From: Bolinopsis microptera
Taxonomy: Eukaryota > Ctenophora > Tentaculata > Lobata > Bolinopsidae
Assembly (NCBI RefSeq): GCF_026151205.1
Contig: NC_087080.1
Location: 12,075,837-12,139,836 of the forward strand
Direction of reading: 5' to 3'
DNA: 64,000 nucleotides
Within the stretch, counting starts at the first letter, position 1. Each line of letters starts with the position of its first letter. A program made the translations under genes and the position numbers. Positions 1-10,838 of this stretch are shown one piece after another. The notes under the pieces are model-generated. The model saw only the letters and a program-made list of their open reading frames with translations. It ran no database searches and was not told the DNA's origin.

Positions 1-2
1 TT

Positions 3-640
3 GGGAGAAAATCAGCCAACAAGACGAGACCAGTCAAAGTTTCGCTAGGTAATTCTAACTTACCGTTCATGAGATATTAGTAAATGCCAAAAAGCTGAGA
101 CTGTGTGAAGATCATAAGACTGTTTTCATCTCTCCAGATCGATCACCTGAAGATCGAGCTATCCATCAGCGGTTGGTCTTGGAAATGAAACAGATAGCCA
201 AAGCAGGCATGGCTCCACCGTGTAGGTTCGGGTGGGTGCGCACCCACCCAAAGGATGTTGCACCCACCCAAACGATTTGAAAATGTTCACACAAAAATTG
301 TCAAATTTTGTATAAACTAAGGGTCAATTGACTTCTGTTATCAATTGAGACTGTTTTGGAGATATTAAAATACGTTTAGGAGAGTAAAATTCCAAAATTT
401 TCCAGGGGGCTTCACCCCCCCCCCCCCCCCGCCGTGCACCAAGCTGCACCCACCCAAAGTTTTTGAGCTGGAGCCATGCCTGAGCCAAAGAAGACACAAA
501 AAAACATTATTATATCAGAAGTGGTAATATTTGTAGCTAGGACAAGATGTTAGAGAGTGATACATAATAATGAGTGATATACATCCATAAGTTTTTAATT
601 TTGATTGTTGATATAAGCGGGATAAAAATAATTTATTTCA
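3..640 (+). pseudogene. LINE ORF1-like C-terminal fragment, interrupted by a MITE
   Basis: A degenerate piece of a non-LTR retrotransposon first ORF. In one frame it reads NAKKLRLCEDHKTVFISPDR, then SPEDRAIHQRLVLEMKQIAK. This is the 'nucleic-acid adaptor tail' seen in many invertebrate LINE proteins (ISPDR-(S/T)-(P/K)-E-(D/E)-R, ...LV.E.K...YIRSG.I). The upstream RPVKVSLG-like segment is in another frame, so the copy is frameshifted. A near-identical copy lies inverted at 41640-42104. Here the reading frame is broken by an insertion (204-482) and resumes after it (KHYYIRSGN). The shared DNA continues to about 640 (gataaaaataatttatttca). The family assignment is from recalled sequence character, not a search. 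Confidence 0.65.
204..482. mobile_element. hAT-type MITE with 14-bp TIRs and 8-bp TSD
   Basis: A 279-bp non-autonomous element. It is bounded by perfect 14-bp terminal inverted repeats, CAGGCATGGCTCCA at the left and TGGAGCCATGCCTG at the right, and by a perfect 8-bp direct target duplication AGCCAAAG (196-203 and 483-490). Eight-bp duplications and CAG-beginning termini are characteristic of hAT transposons. The copy of the host LINE at 41640-42104 has a single AGCCAAAG and no insert, so it is a natural empty site. Subterminal CACCCACCCAAA motifs recur on both sides, and a run of 16 C lies at 415-430. There is no ORF inside, so it depends on a transposase made elsewhere. Confidence 0.93.
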
Positions 641-689
641 TTTGTATTGGACGGGACATACACATTACACATATTACACAAAGATGCTA

Positions 690-1000
690 CGTAGTTAGTT
701 AGTAGTTAGTAGGAGACGGGAGCTTTCTAAGCTTTCCGTAGTGCCCCCAACCTGCTTTCAGATATGGGGGTCATATATGCCTTCAGTTTCCACCCGGTAA
801 ACCTGGTCGGAGAGCCCCCAGGTTTCAACTGCGCATGATAATATAGCCGTGCGGGTAATAAATCCCGGGTTGGCTTCTCGTGTATTCAGTAGTGTGGCCG
901 ACCCCACTACTCTGCTGCGCGTTGCCGTGTTGGGGTGCTATCCCGGCGCGCGCCGGAGCTAGCCCCTCTCCCCGGCCTCCACGCACTTCGGCTATTTTGC
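690..1000 (+). other. GC-rich island, possible LINE 5' leader
   Basis: This segment is markedly GC-richer than its surroundings (CCCGGCGCGCGCCGG near 933, several CCCC/GGGG runs) and lies directly upstream of the reverse-transcriptase remnant. It contains no convincing reading frame. By position and composition it could be the internal promoter or 5' untranslated leader of the LINE whose C-terminal remnant follows. That is inference only; a host CpG-rich element is an alternative. Confidence 0.3.
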
Positions 1001-1080
1001 TATATCAGAATTGAAATATGCGTTCGTTTTGCGTACTGTATTTTTGGTATGATAATTATTTGTAGAGAATCAGAGCTGCC

Positions 1081-1428
1081 ATGCCGCTCGCCCGAGCGTT
1101 CAGAGTTTGGTGCTGTATGGTGCTGGGTATCTCATGGAAGGACAAGGTCAGCAATATAACTTTGTATGGTAGTCTACCAAGGCTGTCAAACAAGTTACGA
1201 AGCAGGAGACTAAAAATAGCGGGACACTGCATCAGACATCCTGAGCTACTTGCCAGTGATTTAGTCTTATGGAAACCTATGCATGGTAGAGCACAGCAAG
1301 GCCGACCAAGACAAAGCTACTTGTCTATGTTACTGAAGGAAATTGGGACAAACTCAAAAGAGGAACTGTGAACCCTGATGCGGGACAGGGATATATGGAG
1401 GGGGTTATCTGGCGTAGATCGGACTTAG
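1081..1428 (+). pseudogene. Non-LTR retrotransposon reverse transcriptase, C-terminal remnant
   Basis: The translation reads VLGISWKDKVSN, then LRSRRLKIAGHCIRHPE, LVLWKPMHG and GRPRQSYLSMLLKEIG. This is the conserved tail of LINE endonuclease/reverse transcriptase proteins, the region after the polymerase domain where (R/K)(R/K)L..AGHC.R, LVLW.P and GRP..(T/S)Y stand out. The frame is closed by TGA at 1369-1371, but homology continues past it (TLMRDRDIWRGLSGVDRT) to TAG at 1426-1428, so there is one internal stop. An in-frame TAG lies just upstream of 1081, and no catalytic YxDD region is present. It is a dead 5'-truncated or internally deleted copy. Confidence 0.8.
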
Positions 1429-3871
1429 TTCCGAAAAAATAGTAGTACCTATTTCATTAATAACCTGCATAGCTGAAAAGTTGATTGATGTAGTTTCGAT
1501 AAACAGGGCGTCGTTCAACTACACTCATTTCGTTCCAAGCTGGAATGTAGTATTGTTTAGTGTAGGTTTGTTCATGTACCTCTCATCATCAAAAGGTTTC
1601 AACTTATACAGCATCGATAACATCATCTAACAAAGCTGTTTGAACAACTTAAGATTCAGTTAAAATTACATTATTCAGATACAGTTTGTGAAATGAAACA
1701 TTGTCAGCCTGTATTTAATTAATTATAATAATTATGGTAATTTAGCTAAAAATCAAACCATTTGAGTTTTCATTGTTATCAAAATAATGTCGATCTAAAT
1801 TCGTCTTAATCTGCATGGCTGTGAGCGGATTGAAGTCTTTTAACAAACCACACAAGCTTCTTTTATCAAGAAGATTCTTGAAGTGATCCGAATGTACACA
1901 GAGAACTGTCTTAGCTAGTTCTGGGTCCATAAACATGTCACCTTCTTTCTAATGGTGATTGTCAAGTTTGTTCAGCAACATAATTCAGAATTACAGAAAT
2001 TATTTGAATCTACTAGAGATGAAATGGCTTAAATAACAAGCAATAGATGTAACTAAACAATTAAATACATATTGTAGTTTGACTACTTCTTTGAAACAAT
2101 CAAAGAACGGGGGAGCTAAGGGAATGATTGCTCAAAACGAATGATATCTTCATGAATTCAATGCAGCATCTATACATTTATTCGAAATTAGTGATGGATG
2201 AGGGGGTTTAAGTCAGGCATTCCTGACATTTACTCTGATGTCAGGGGCCTTTTATATATTAGTGAAACAAATTTTTTTTTTTAGTGAAACAAATTTAAAA
2301 TTTTATCCTTTATTTTACAATCATAATATAATAATATTTATAAGCCTCCGTTTTGAAAGTTTTAAATTTTAATACATTCACAATTCTATTTAAAATTCAA
2401 TTTTATGTACAAGTCAATAACTGGCCGCCAAAGCCGCGCATTCTTGAAAACAGGATTAACTTGATTATAGTTATACGACTATGTAAATTTAAAACTATCC
2501 GTGGTTTTTTCTTTTAAATAAATAAATTATAATTTTACCTAAGTCCAAAGCCAGCTTTAAAAAATTTACTATTAAATCATAATATATCGTCAACTTTAAA
2601 TATTTACAATGCAACAATTCATTAATCTGTAAACACGCTTACTCCAGCCCCTAAACGCATAAATTGTTATGCGGCGCGGCTCAAGCCGCGCACGCACGTA
2701 TTATTTTATACTGTTTGCTTTCTAATAAATATCGTGCCAATGTGTACGTCTAAATTGTAAACGTTCATGTTTTGTGTAAAGTGAATCCAATTGGGACTAG
2801 TGACAAGGATAAGGACCCAAGTGCCTGTACGGCTTTTTCGGGCCCCTGTGGACCACTACTCTTGAAATCACTCTACAACATTGAACATCTATATCTACTA
2901 CGTCATTTGGCAATTGTTGTCATTAATCTAACTTTCTAATTAATTGCCGAGGGGGAAGAGTAAACGCTTCACATTAAAATTCAATATACAAAATTCAAAA
3001 CCATCAATACGGTATTAAATATTATGGACAAGTCTATAGATCTATTTCGTAGTCATATATTCACATGATTTGCTTTATATTATCTTAATACTGTAATGAA
3101 GTACAGTAGGATTTGTGTTTCGAGAAAGAAAGGTTGCGGTCAAATTATTAACAAAAGTAAACAAAAGTCCATCAGGGACTCCGTGGAGTCGAAAAAGGTA
3201 CACGGCTGCTGTCTGGTGCTGCTAGGCATTTATTGATCAAGATGTTTTATTGTATTGATTTATAATGATTCTATTGTTCGTGACTAATCAAGTTCTAAGT
3301 GGAGGTATAAAGTGCTGCTCAAGATACTTCGTCATCTCATGTCCAGTATAATGATTAAGATAGTATACAATGCAGTTTTAGTAGTTGACCCAAACAGTTA
3401 AGTCCGTCATAACTCACAATCGTTAAGTCGTCGGTCAATTGTCAAAGTCGTCGTGTGTTTATTCGTTGAGATAGCAGCAAGATAAGATGTTACGCGCGCG
3501 CGCGTTTAATCCCGTCGACGTGAGATGTGACAATGAAAACGCCATAGAATTATTATTTTCGCGCGTTACGTAGAGTTTACCAGTGTGTAATACTAGTTAA
3601 CACTGGGTGTACACTGAGTGTAAGTGTAAGTTTCATATACAAGCCGTTGAATATTTCCAATTTTGAGTGTATCGTGAGCATGTTTTGCAGTGCGATTGCT
3701 CGGTACTAGTGTGTTTGTGTATATATATATATATCATTTGTGGAGTATGGTGTAAGTAATGTTTTTGGTTGGAGTGCAGTGGTTATATGTATGAGAAAAG
3801 ATATATGGTCATTTTAGTAACTCAAATAAATCAGAACTTGAGCTCATTTGTGGCAAAATTAAGCTCACACC
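1429..3871. other. Intergenic, no supported gene
   Basis: AT-rich sequence without convincing coding structure. A 64-codon frame on the minus strand (1742-1936) starts with ATG and has balanced composition, but it matches nothing I recognise. A short direct duplication (ttagtgaaacaaattt) lies near 2259-2297. The phrase agtgatggatgagggggttt at about 2190 recurs at 4334 and 4513. A perfect 8-bp-stem hairpin GCGCGGCTCAAGCCGCGC is at 2674-2691, and a (CG)n run is near 3493-3503. Confidence 0.5.
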
Positions 3872-4166
3872 AAAATGTATTATATTTGAGTATAATACAT
3901 TTTACCTTATAATTAACCATCACTCCCGTCTAGGAAGTACTATGTATTTGTGTATGTAATTGAGATCGTATCAGCGCCTTTCATTCTACTCAACGCGTTT
4001 CATTCTCATATATGTCAAGCTTGTTTAGAGTAGAATGAAACGCGTTGAGCAGAATGAAAGGCGCTGATACGATCTCAATTACATACACAAATACATAGTA
4101 CTTCCTAGACGGGAGTGATGGTTAATTATAAGGTAAAATGTATTATACTCAAATATAATATATGAA
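3872..4166. repeat. Long near-perfect palindrome (hairpin / fold-back MITE)
   Basis: Arms of about 128 bp (3879-4006 and about 4032-4160) are reverse complements with very few mismatches and are separated by a loop of about 25 bp. Landmarks are CAACGCGTTTCATTCT in the left arm and AGAATGAAACGCGTTG in the right. The outer tip of the left arm is itself a small palindrome (AAAATGTATTATA ... TATAATACATTTT). No ORF is present. It could be a non-autonomous DNA transposon with long terminal inverted repeats. If transcribed it would fold into a long double-stranded RNA, a potential siRNA/hairpin-RNA source. Confidence 0.9.
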
Positions 4167-4194
4167 AGGCCCCTGACACTACTACTATTTATAA

Positions 4195-4555
4195 ATTCAA
4201 AATCATGTTAAGAAGATAGCAGCAACTAATCCATATTATTTACAGTGCTCTATTTTATGTGTACTGAAGAGTGCCTTTACAATATTCCACTTTGTGGTGT
4301 AGATTTCCTCCATATCCAACAGGCAACACTGAATGAGTGATGGATGAGGGGGTTTAAGTCAGGTGTTCCTGACATGTATTCAAAATTGCATTAAGAAGAT
4401 AGCAGTAACTAATCTATATTATTTACAGCGCTCTATTTATGTACTGAAGGGTACCTTTACAATATTTCAGTTTGTGGTAGGGTTCCTCCACATCCAACAG
4501 GTAACACGGAATGAGTGATGGATGAGGGGGTTTAAGTAAGGCGTTCCTGTCAAAA
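4195..4555. repeat. Two-copy tandem repeat, about 183-bp unit
   Basis: The unit starting attcaaaat(c/t) at 4195 is repeated at 4378 with scattered substitutions. Each copy runs through ttaagaagatagcag, a tatttacag/gctctatt segment, catccaacagg and ends in agtgatggatgagggggttt. The same terminal phrase occurs once more at about 2190, followed by a gtcaggggcct motif whose complement flanks the palindrome at about 4168. The palindrome and these units are therefore probably parts of one repeat family. Confidence 0.85.
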
Positions 4556-4560
4556 GATCT

Positions 4561-7500
4561 ATAATTAATCTTGTAAGGGTACCACACAGTAGACATTATA
4601 TTGTTGATTGTGAACCAAAAGTTTATTCATACCCACAATCGATAAATTATAAATCCAAATAGTCATATAAGCAATGCAATACTAAATTGGTGAAATTGTA
4701 TTAACAAAAGGTATACAGCCAAGTAAAGGTATCTCAACAATATAACATTGAAGTATTAGAAATGGCACTCTACTATTATAAAACACTTTACTGTACTGTA
4801 TTAAACAATATTAAATGAAATTAAGCCAGAGAAGGCATGAACTTCAGAAAAGGACAATACACTAACGGTACAAAAACTTAAATGAGTTTCAGGGAAGGGT
4901 TACTAAAATTTTACGGTAGCGCTCGATTTTATTCAAAAATTTTCAAAGTGCTCAGCACCACGAAAAATATAATTTTTTCTTCCGCTTTCAAAACTTGTTT
5001 TGACGCTGAAAAACTATCAAATAGTATTATTGAACAGTATTAAAACACTTTGTGGGCAAAAATATTTCATTTTGGATGTATAAAGAGCCGATAAAATTTA
5101 GCGCGCAAAAAAACATTTTTTTTGGGAGGTTTTTTGAAATTTTGAACAGGTTAACTCTTATGTGTGCTTATGAACTTAATATTAGCTAATGCGGCATATT
5201 AAAATGTATCAGAAACCGAAATATCTAAGCTTTTTTTGAAATTAACCTATCGATAATCCTGAAAAACCTCAAAAAATGACCATTTTTAGGGCCAAAAATC
5301 GGTTTTTAAAAAATAAAACCAGGTTACCCCCATTTTCAACACTTCCCACTATCACCAATCGATTCAGGGGCCAAAAATACGTCTTTTAAGACATGTCTGA
5401 TGACTCTGGTGTATCGAGCAGAAAATCCCCGTAACAGCTCCTACTACTATACTAGTATGCCAATCCCAATATGCGTCGCTATTTTAGTTTTCGAGCTTCT
5501 CGCATTATACATGAGAGGATCGACTTCGAGCAATAGACTAACAAGCTAGGTAAGTATAATCTATAAGTATAAACTATAAACTATAATGTTTTCATTTATT
5601 ATTTTCATTAAAATCTGAGTAAAAAATACACTGCTATCGAAATGTAGTAAAGCATCAAAATTGTTAATGGAATTTATTAATATTATCTATGCTTCCTGCA
5701 AATTTTAAAGGAAAAAAAAAACTCAAACTCAAATTAACTCTTTATTTTCACTAAAACATCAAGCCGATAATAGGCAATATGATAATACAAATACACTAAA
5801 AGGTGACCACAGACCATATAAAAGACTAATAAAACACACAAGAAATAAACTAAATTTAAGTCTACGATTACAAATTAAAATCTTAATTTTACCTTAAAGT
5901 TAGACTTAGGAGTAACAACAAATTTTCAAAATTAACTCAAAGTTAATATATTTTGAGCAACGTTCTAAATTTTAACTGAGATTCATTATGATAAAACAGT
6001 TTTTTTCGTTACCAATTAAGTAGATTTGCATTAGTATTACCGATTGAGAGTTTGACCGTTTATTGTAAAGAGTGCGCGCGGCGTCAGGCTGGAGAAGCAA
6101 GTAGAGACACAATGCGCGGCTCGTCGTCCAGCACTAGGACAGGTTTGTGGATCTGAGATTGATCAACATAATTTAATAGGGTCACAGCCACAATCAACGA
6201 ATTCAACGTGGATATTTAAGAAATTGTTTGAATATAATCGACAGTGCCGTATTTTTTGTTTTTGGTCAATAATCCTTGTATAATTGTCTCACTACTGACT
6301 ACACTTCGTTATCAATATCAGTTATGCGCTACCTTTATTTTTTTCGAATGAGGCCTCGGCAGTTGCATGCAAGGAATGACCACTGGCCAGAAAACGTCCG
6401 GAAAGTCAACCCTAGTTCTGCAGTTTACTTATACTGATAGTTTATATAGAGATCATAGCATTAAGAAAACTTGCCATTAAGTAAAAATGAAATAAAGTGA
6501 CAGTAAAGTGGACCCCATTTTAAAGATTAGACTTCAAATTCGATGAAATAATTTTTCCCCATTTAATCAACAACCATCATCAAATTCCTAGGAGTATGTT
6601 AAATGAGTACCATGCATCTCTTATATTGTCTTTAGCCATATTCTTAATCTTCAGATAAAATAAAATGTGAAAGCTTGTGGGGCGTGCTAGCCGGAAGGAG
6701 TGCTCATTGAGATTGTCTGGTACATTCTCCACTTATCCACAGCAACCTTGTCCAGGATATGAGTCTTGATGAGTCCCGTCCGTTCTGGGTAAAATGTGGA
6801 GGTGCCGTCAAACACTCTGAAACGTATGCGCAGTTACTCAATCAGTAATGATAAAACAAGCATCCTTGCGTGTAGAGTGTGAAACTCACAATATGTTGGT
6901 AAATAATTTTATAAAATTATTGAACAATTCATTTAATGAATGAGACTCTCTGCAGACTGTTCAGATGACTAACCGAACAAAAGAGGAGTTGATTCTGCTG
7001 TTGCCACAAATAGCCCACCTCACACTTACACTCTCCTTCTCCTTCACTGCCTCCAGCACGTCCTGTGGAGATTATTCCTCAAATTTACATGTCAAGTTTG
7101 AAGCTACTTTCTTACCGTTTAGACTTCAATCAATCACTGTCCGCATAATGTACCTGCAAGCTAATCTGAACCGCAGATAATCAAAGTGCTTTTACGAAGA
7201 ATTTCTTTAAAAACACTTACAATGTAAAGGTCGGTGTAGAGTAGAGTCAGAGATCTGAACCATGCTGTTAGACCAACTTTATAGGATTGTCTACCACTGA
7301 AACAAAAATTGTTAGACCAACTTCATTCGGCAGAGCTCTTTTAGACTTAGAGTTGGGATCGGGGCTTCCCTTTTTAATGTTACTTTTCGCTACAGACGTA
7401 TTGTTTGAGTCATAATGTCCGATGATCATTGATTGACCAACTTCCCAGCAACATACGTCTATCTCTTTTATTTAGTATAAGAGCTAAATCGTTTAACCAT

Positions 7501-10500
7501 ATTAAATTCTGGGTTGAAAGCGCGTCATACTAATGATATAGCATAGAGTATATTGTATAGAGTATCTCCAATAATAAGGGGCCTGTACCAGTTCAGAGAA
7601 TTATATAAATGATTTGCCAAGTTCCCCAGAAAACCTCTTAGTTCGGAGTATTATTTTAATAGCATTTAAAACGCGTCGTTTGAGGCGAATAAGAAAACTA
7701 ATTACTAATACTACGGTAAATAGTCTGGGTCCTAGCCACTGGTACTAAATTGGAGAAACTCTGATCACGAGGACACTTATACAGCTTCTCGGTTAAAAGC
7801 TGCTTACTTCTCAATCTCGCTCAGTTGTAGGTTTATAACCTACTGTAACGCTGGCCGAGTTTCTTCGCAACTCATCGACGATGGTTATTATTACTTCATT
7901 TAGCTGCAATATTTATTTGAATTATCAAATAGGTATTGTACGAGTAATAGTATTACCCGTTAATTAATCAATCAGTAGCTTGATTAAATTCTGGCGTGAG
8001 GAGTTCTTGTGCCAGCAAGTCCTCGCTACACATTTCAGATACTTGTTTTATTATTCTTTATTTTTGTTTGAAGAATGCAATTGAATGCGCGTGTGTTGAA
8101 AGCTAATCCTTGATGTTTATTGTAGTGTTAACATCAAAACAACATATTGATATTATGGTAGATTATAGTATGTAATACTGAAAATATGTAATTTAGGACT
8201 AACTTAGTACTTTATTTAGCTACAATTCTGCGTCAGAGAGTGGTTAATGGTTATTTATAGCCACATAAATATATTCATGTTAGTTTGACGCCGATATAAC
8301 GTCAAACACAACTAAAGTATAATCTAATACAATGAATCCTTGACTTTATATCAAAAAAATTCTATTTATAGAATTAGTTCGATTTGTAAATGCTTTGTTA
8401 AGGTTTGCTATATAATAAAATGCTCAATTCCTCAATAATCCAACTTACAGACGTAACAACCCGAACAAGCTTCTGACACAGTACATGTTGATTTGTTGTT
8501 ACGTTACTCAGCCTAATCGACAACTCTTTATACTTGTAGTTGTAGACCATAATTCTTGTTCTCCAGTCACATAAACTACAGCTATATGTTAATACCCGGC
8601 ACAATTTGAAACGTCACAATTGTGTTGGATCTGGTCCAACAGCAGACAACCAACTTTCCTGCTGGCTGATCTCCAAACCATGTGCCTCTCATCAGTCTCA
8701 TACACCGGTCAATAGTGCAATAAGAGCGGTTACCAATATTAATATTCAACACAGACTGGTTTCTCTGTAGCCACAACGGTGCTCATGTATAAACATGTGA
8801 TAAAGCGGAATAAAGGGACCTCCGCTGAGTAACACGGATATAAGTTGAGTGCCAAATGAGAAGAGAACACTAAAAGTGGGGTGCCAGATAAAAGGAGAAC
8901 GAGACTAGTAATTGTAACAGGAAGAGAACGAATAATTACAGTGAGGGGACAGGAAAGGAAGGAAGAGGTAGCGCGAGGAAGCGGAAATAAAACGTAATGA
9001 TACTTGGCATGTGGTATGTCAGCACCGCATGATAGGTAGTGAAATATGTTCCTGGTGTTTAACATTCCACAAAAGTTACTCACTTGTGTGTCTTAGTCTT
9101 TTTACCAGTGTTTTTAAATATCGTTTCTAGTGTTACAGTGTTTTTATGTAGTGATTGTAGTGCTACAATGTTGTTGCTACCTTTTATACCCTTATTAGGA
9201 ATGTGTGGATTTTGAAGAGTTCTTTGATAGCGCGGCTCTACACATGGTGTTACATGAACACTATCATAACAGGAGCCACATTCTCACGACTTATTACGTG
9301 TCCAAATAAGGAGAGATAAAGTATTGTAACGTTACTATTCTACTGAGACACTGGAGTTGTACGTGTTATCTTACGGGAGGAGAAATAGTTAACATATTTA
9401 AGATAAAGTATATAATCATTAGATATAACGTAATGCTTGCTGATGATTTCAACGTCTTATGATGTTACACCTCAGAGGTGAACCTGGCGCGATGCCAACA
9501 AATACTGACTCATTATAGTTTTAACATATTTCAATTTTACGTCAGATGATCAAATTAATCTTATATTTTTGTTTGCTTTTGTTAGTCGTGGCAACACGTG
9601 GCAACACTATAAGTTTAAGTAACAGTTTTCAGAATCGGACGATTTTTGTTAATTAATATGACGGCTTTGCTACTTTCAACACTACTTTTTAACAAATCAT
9701 TCGTTTTTGTGATTTGATATTTTAATAAAAAATTTAATGATAATCTAATCAATTGGTTCAGTTTTTCTCATGCCTAAAGAGCAGAAATATTCATTGTAAA
9801 AGTCTTATTTTCGTCTCTTGCTGTTCAAAGGTTTTGTCGTTTTGTGCGGTTCGGAAATAAAATCCTAAAATTAAAACAAAAATTGTTAAATTTCCGGAAT
9901 TTTAAGAATTCGTCTACACAGCACTTCTTAGGTTGATTAAATGTGATTTAACTTTATCATTTATGGATGCTTAAAGTTAAAATCAAGCCGGAATGTGTTG
10001 TTCATACATAGCTCATTTTATTAATCTGAATCATTATCCCTTGTTTAGTTGTTAAAGTCAATGAAAATGCCACTGTTATAAAGTTATAATAACTGTTAAA
10101 CCTATGCAAACATTTTTACAAATCTTTTGTCGCTTCATTTTGAGCAATTCTCGATTTTTCGGCCACATCACAAACAGCTGGTAAAGTTAAGTATTTGACC
10201 ACATGATAACTCATCATGTTTCTTTGTTTTTGTAGAGAGACAATTAGAAACAGATAACAAAAACAAAATGGTGTTTTTAACTCCTGGTACTTAAACTGTA
10301 ATGGTAATACTTCACTTTACAAATCTTCCTTGTTACATCCGCTGGTACCGATCTATCTTTCTTTAATTAAGATACACTAGATCTGTTTGCTGTCAGGAAT
10401 TATTGAAATGTTAATAAATTTGAACCGGGGAAATACTTATTAATTCACATATAAAAGACATATATCAACATGTTTAGAACTCTGTTTATGTCGTACGTCG

Positions 10501-10824
10501 GTCGTTTAAAGCATTCCCTAGCATTCTAAAGATTAAAGAACAACGACTCTAACCAGATCCCATAAACTTTATCCCACCAGCCCGAACAATTCATTCCACA
10601 CGATCCATTCCACTGCAATATTACATTAGACATTTCCAATAGGGTATAATGAGTATCCCATTATGTAATAATACCCCACATTAATAACCCGGCACTGGAC
10701 TGACACTACAATTACTGAGCACTAATACACTACCTCTACTACAAATATACCTCTGTTGTTGTGACACGGTCCAGTTTGTATTTTCAGCTACACCATGACA
10801 ACTTGTGACGCTGGTTGTGCTGTT
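4561..10824. other. Intergenic, no supported gene
   Basis: No coding exon, RNA gene or transposon protein remnant could be supported. The longest frame (8739-9083, minus, 114 codons) is hydrophobic and low-complexity and looks fortuitous. A short duplication tgttagaccaactt(t/c)at occurs at about 7265 and 7311. The stretch 4890-5400 is A/T-homopolymer rich. A weakly GC-rich patch with GCGCGG lies at about 6070-6125. Confidence 0.4.
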
Positions 10825-10838
10825 GTTGCCATGGTAAC
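10825..10838. promoter_or_regulatory. X-box (RFX-type) motif
   Basis: GTTGCCATGGTAAC matches the RFX-factor X-box consensus GTNRCC-N(0-3)-RGYAAC in both half-sites except the G/A at one position of the right half. No gene is recognised next to it, so its target is unknown. A chance match cannot be excluded. Confidence 0.35.

Noticed and set aside
1742-1936. 64-codon minus-strand ATG frame (MFMDPELAKTVLCVHSDHF...)
   Set aside because: Composition is protein-like, but no homologous family, splice partner or promoter could be recognised; left as unassigned.
8739-9083. 114-codon minus-strand frame
   Set aside because: Leu/Ser-rich, low-complexity, no conserved motif and no flanking gene structure; the plus strand is purine-rich, which leaves the minus strand stop-poor.
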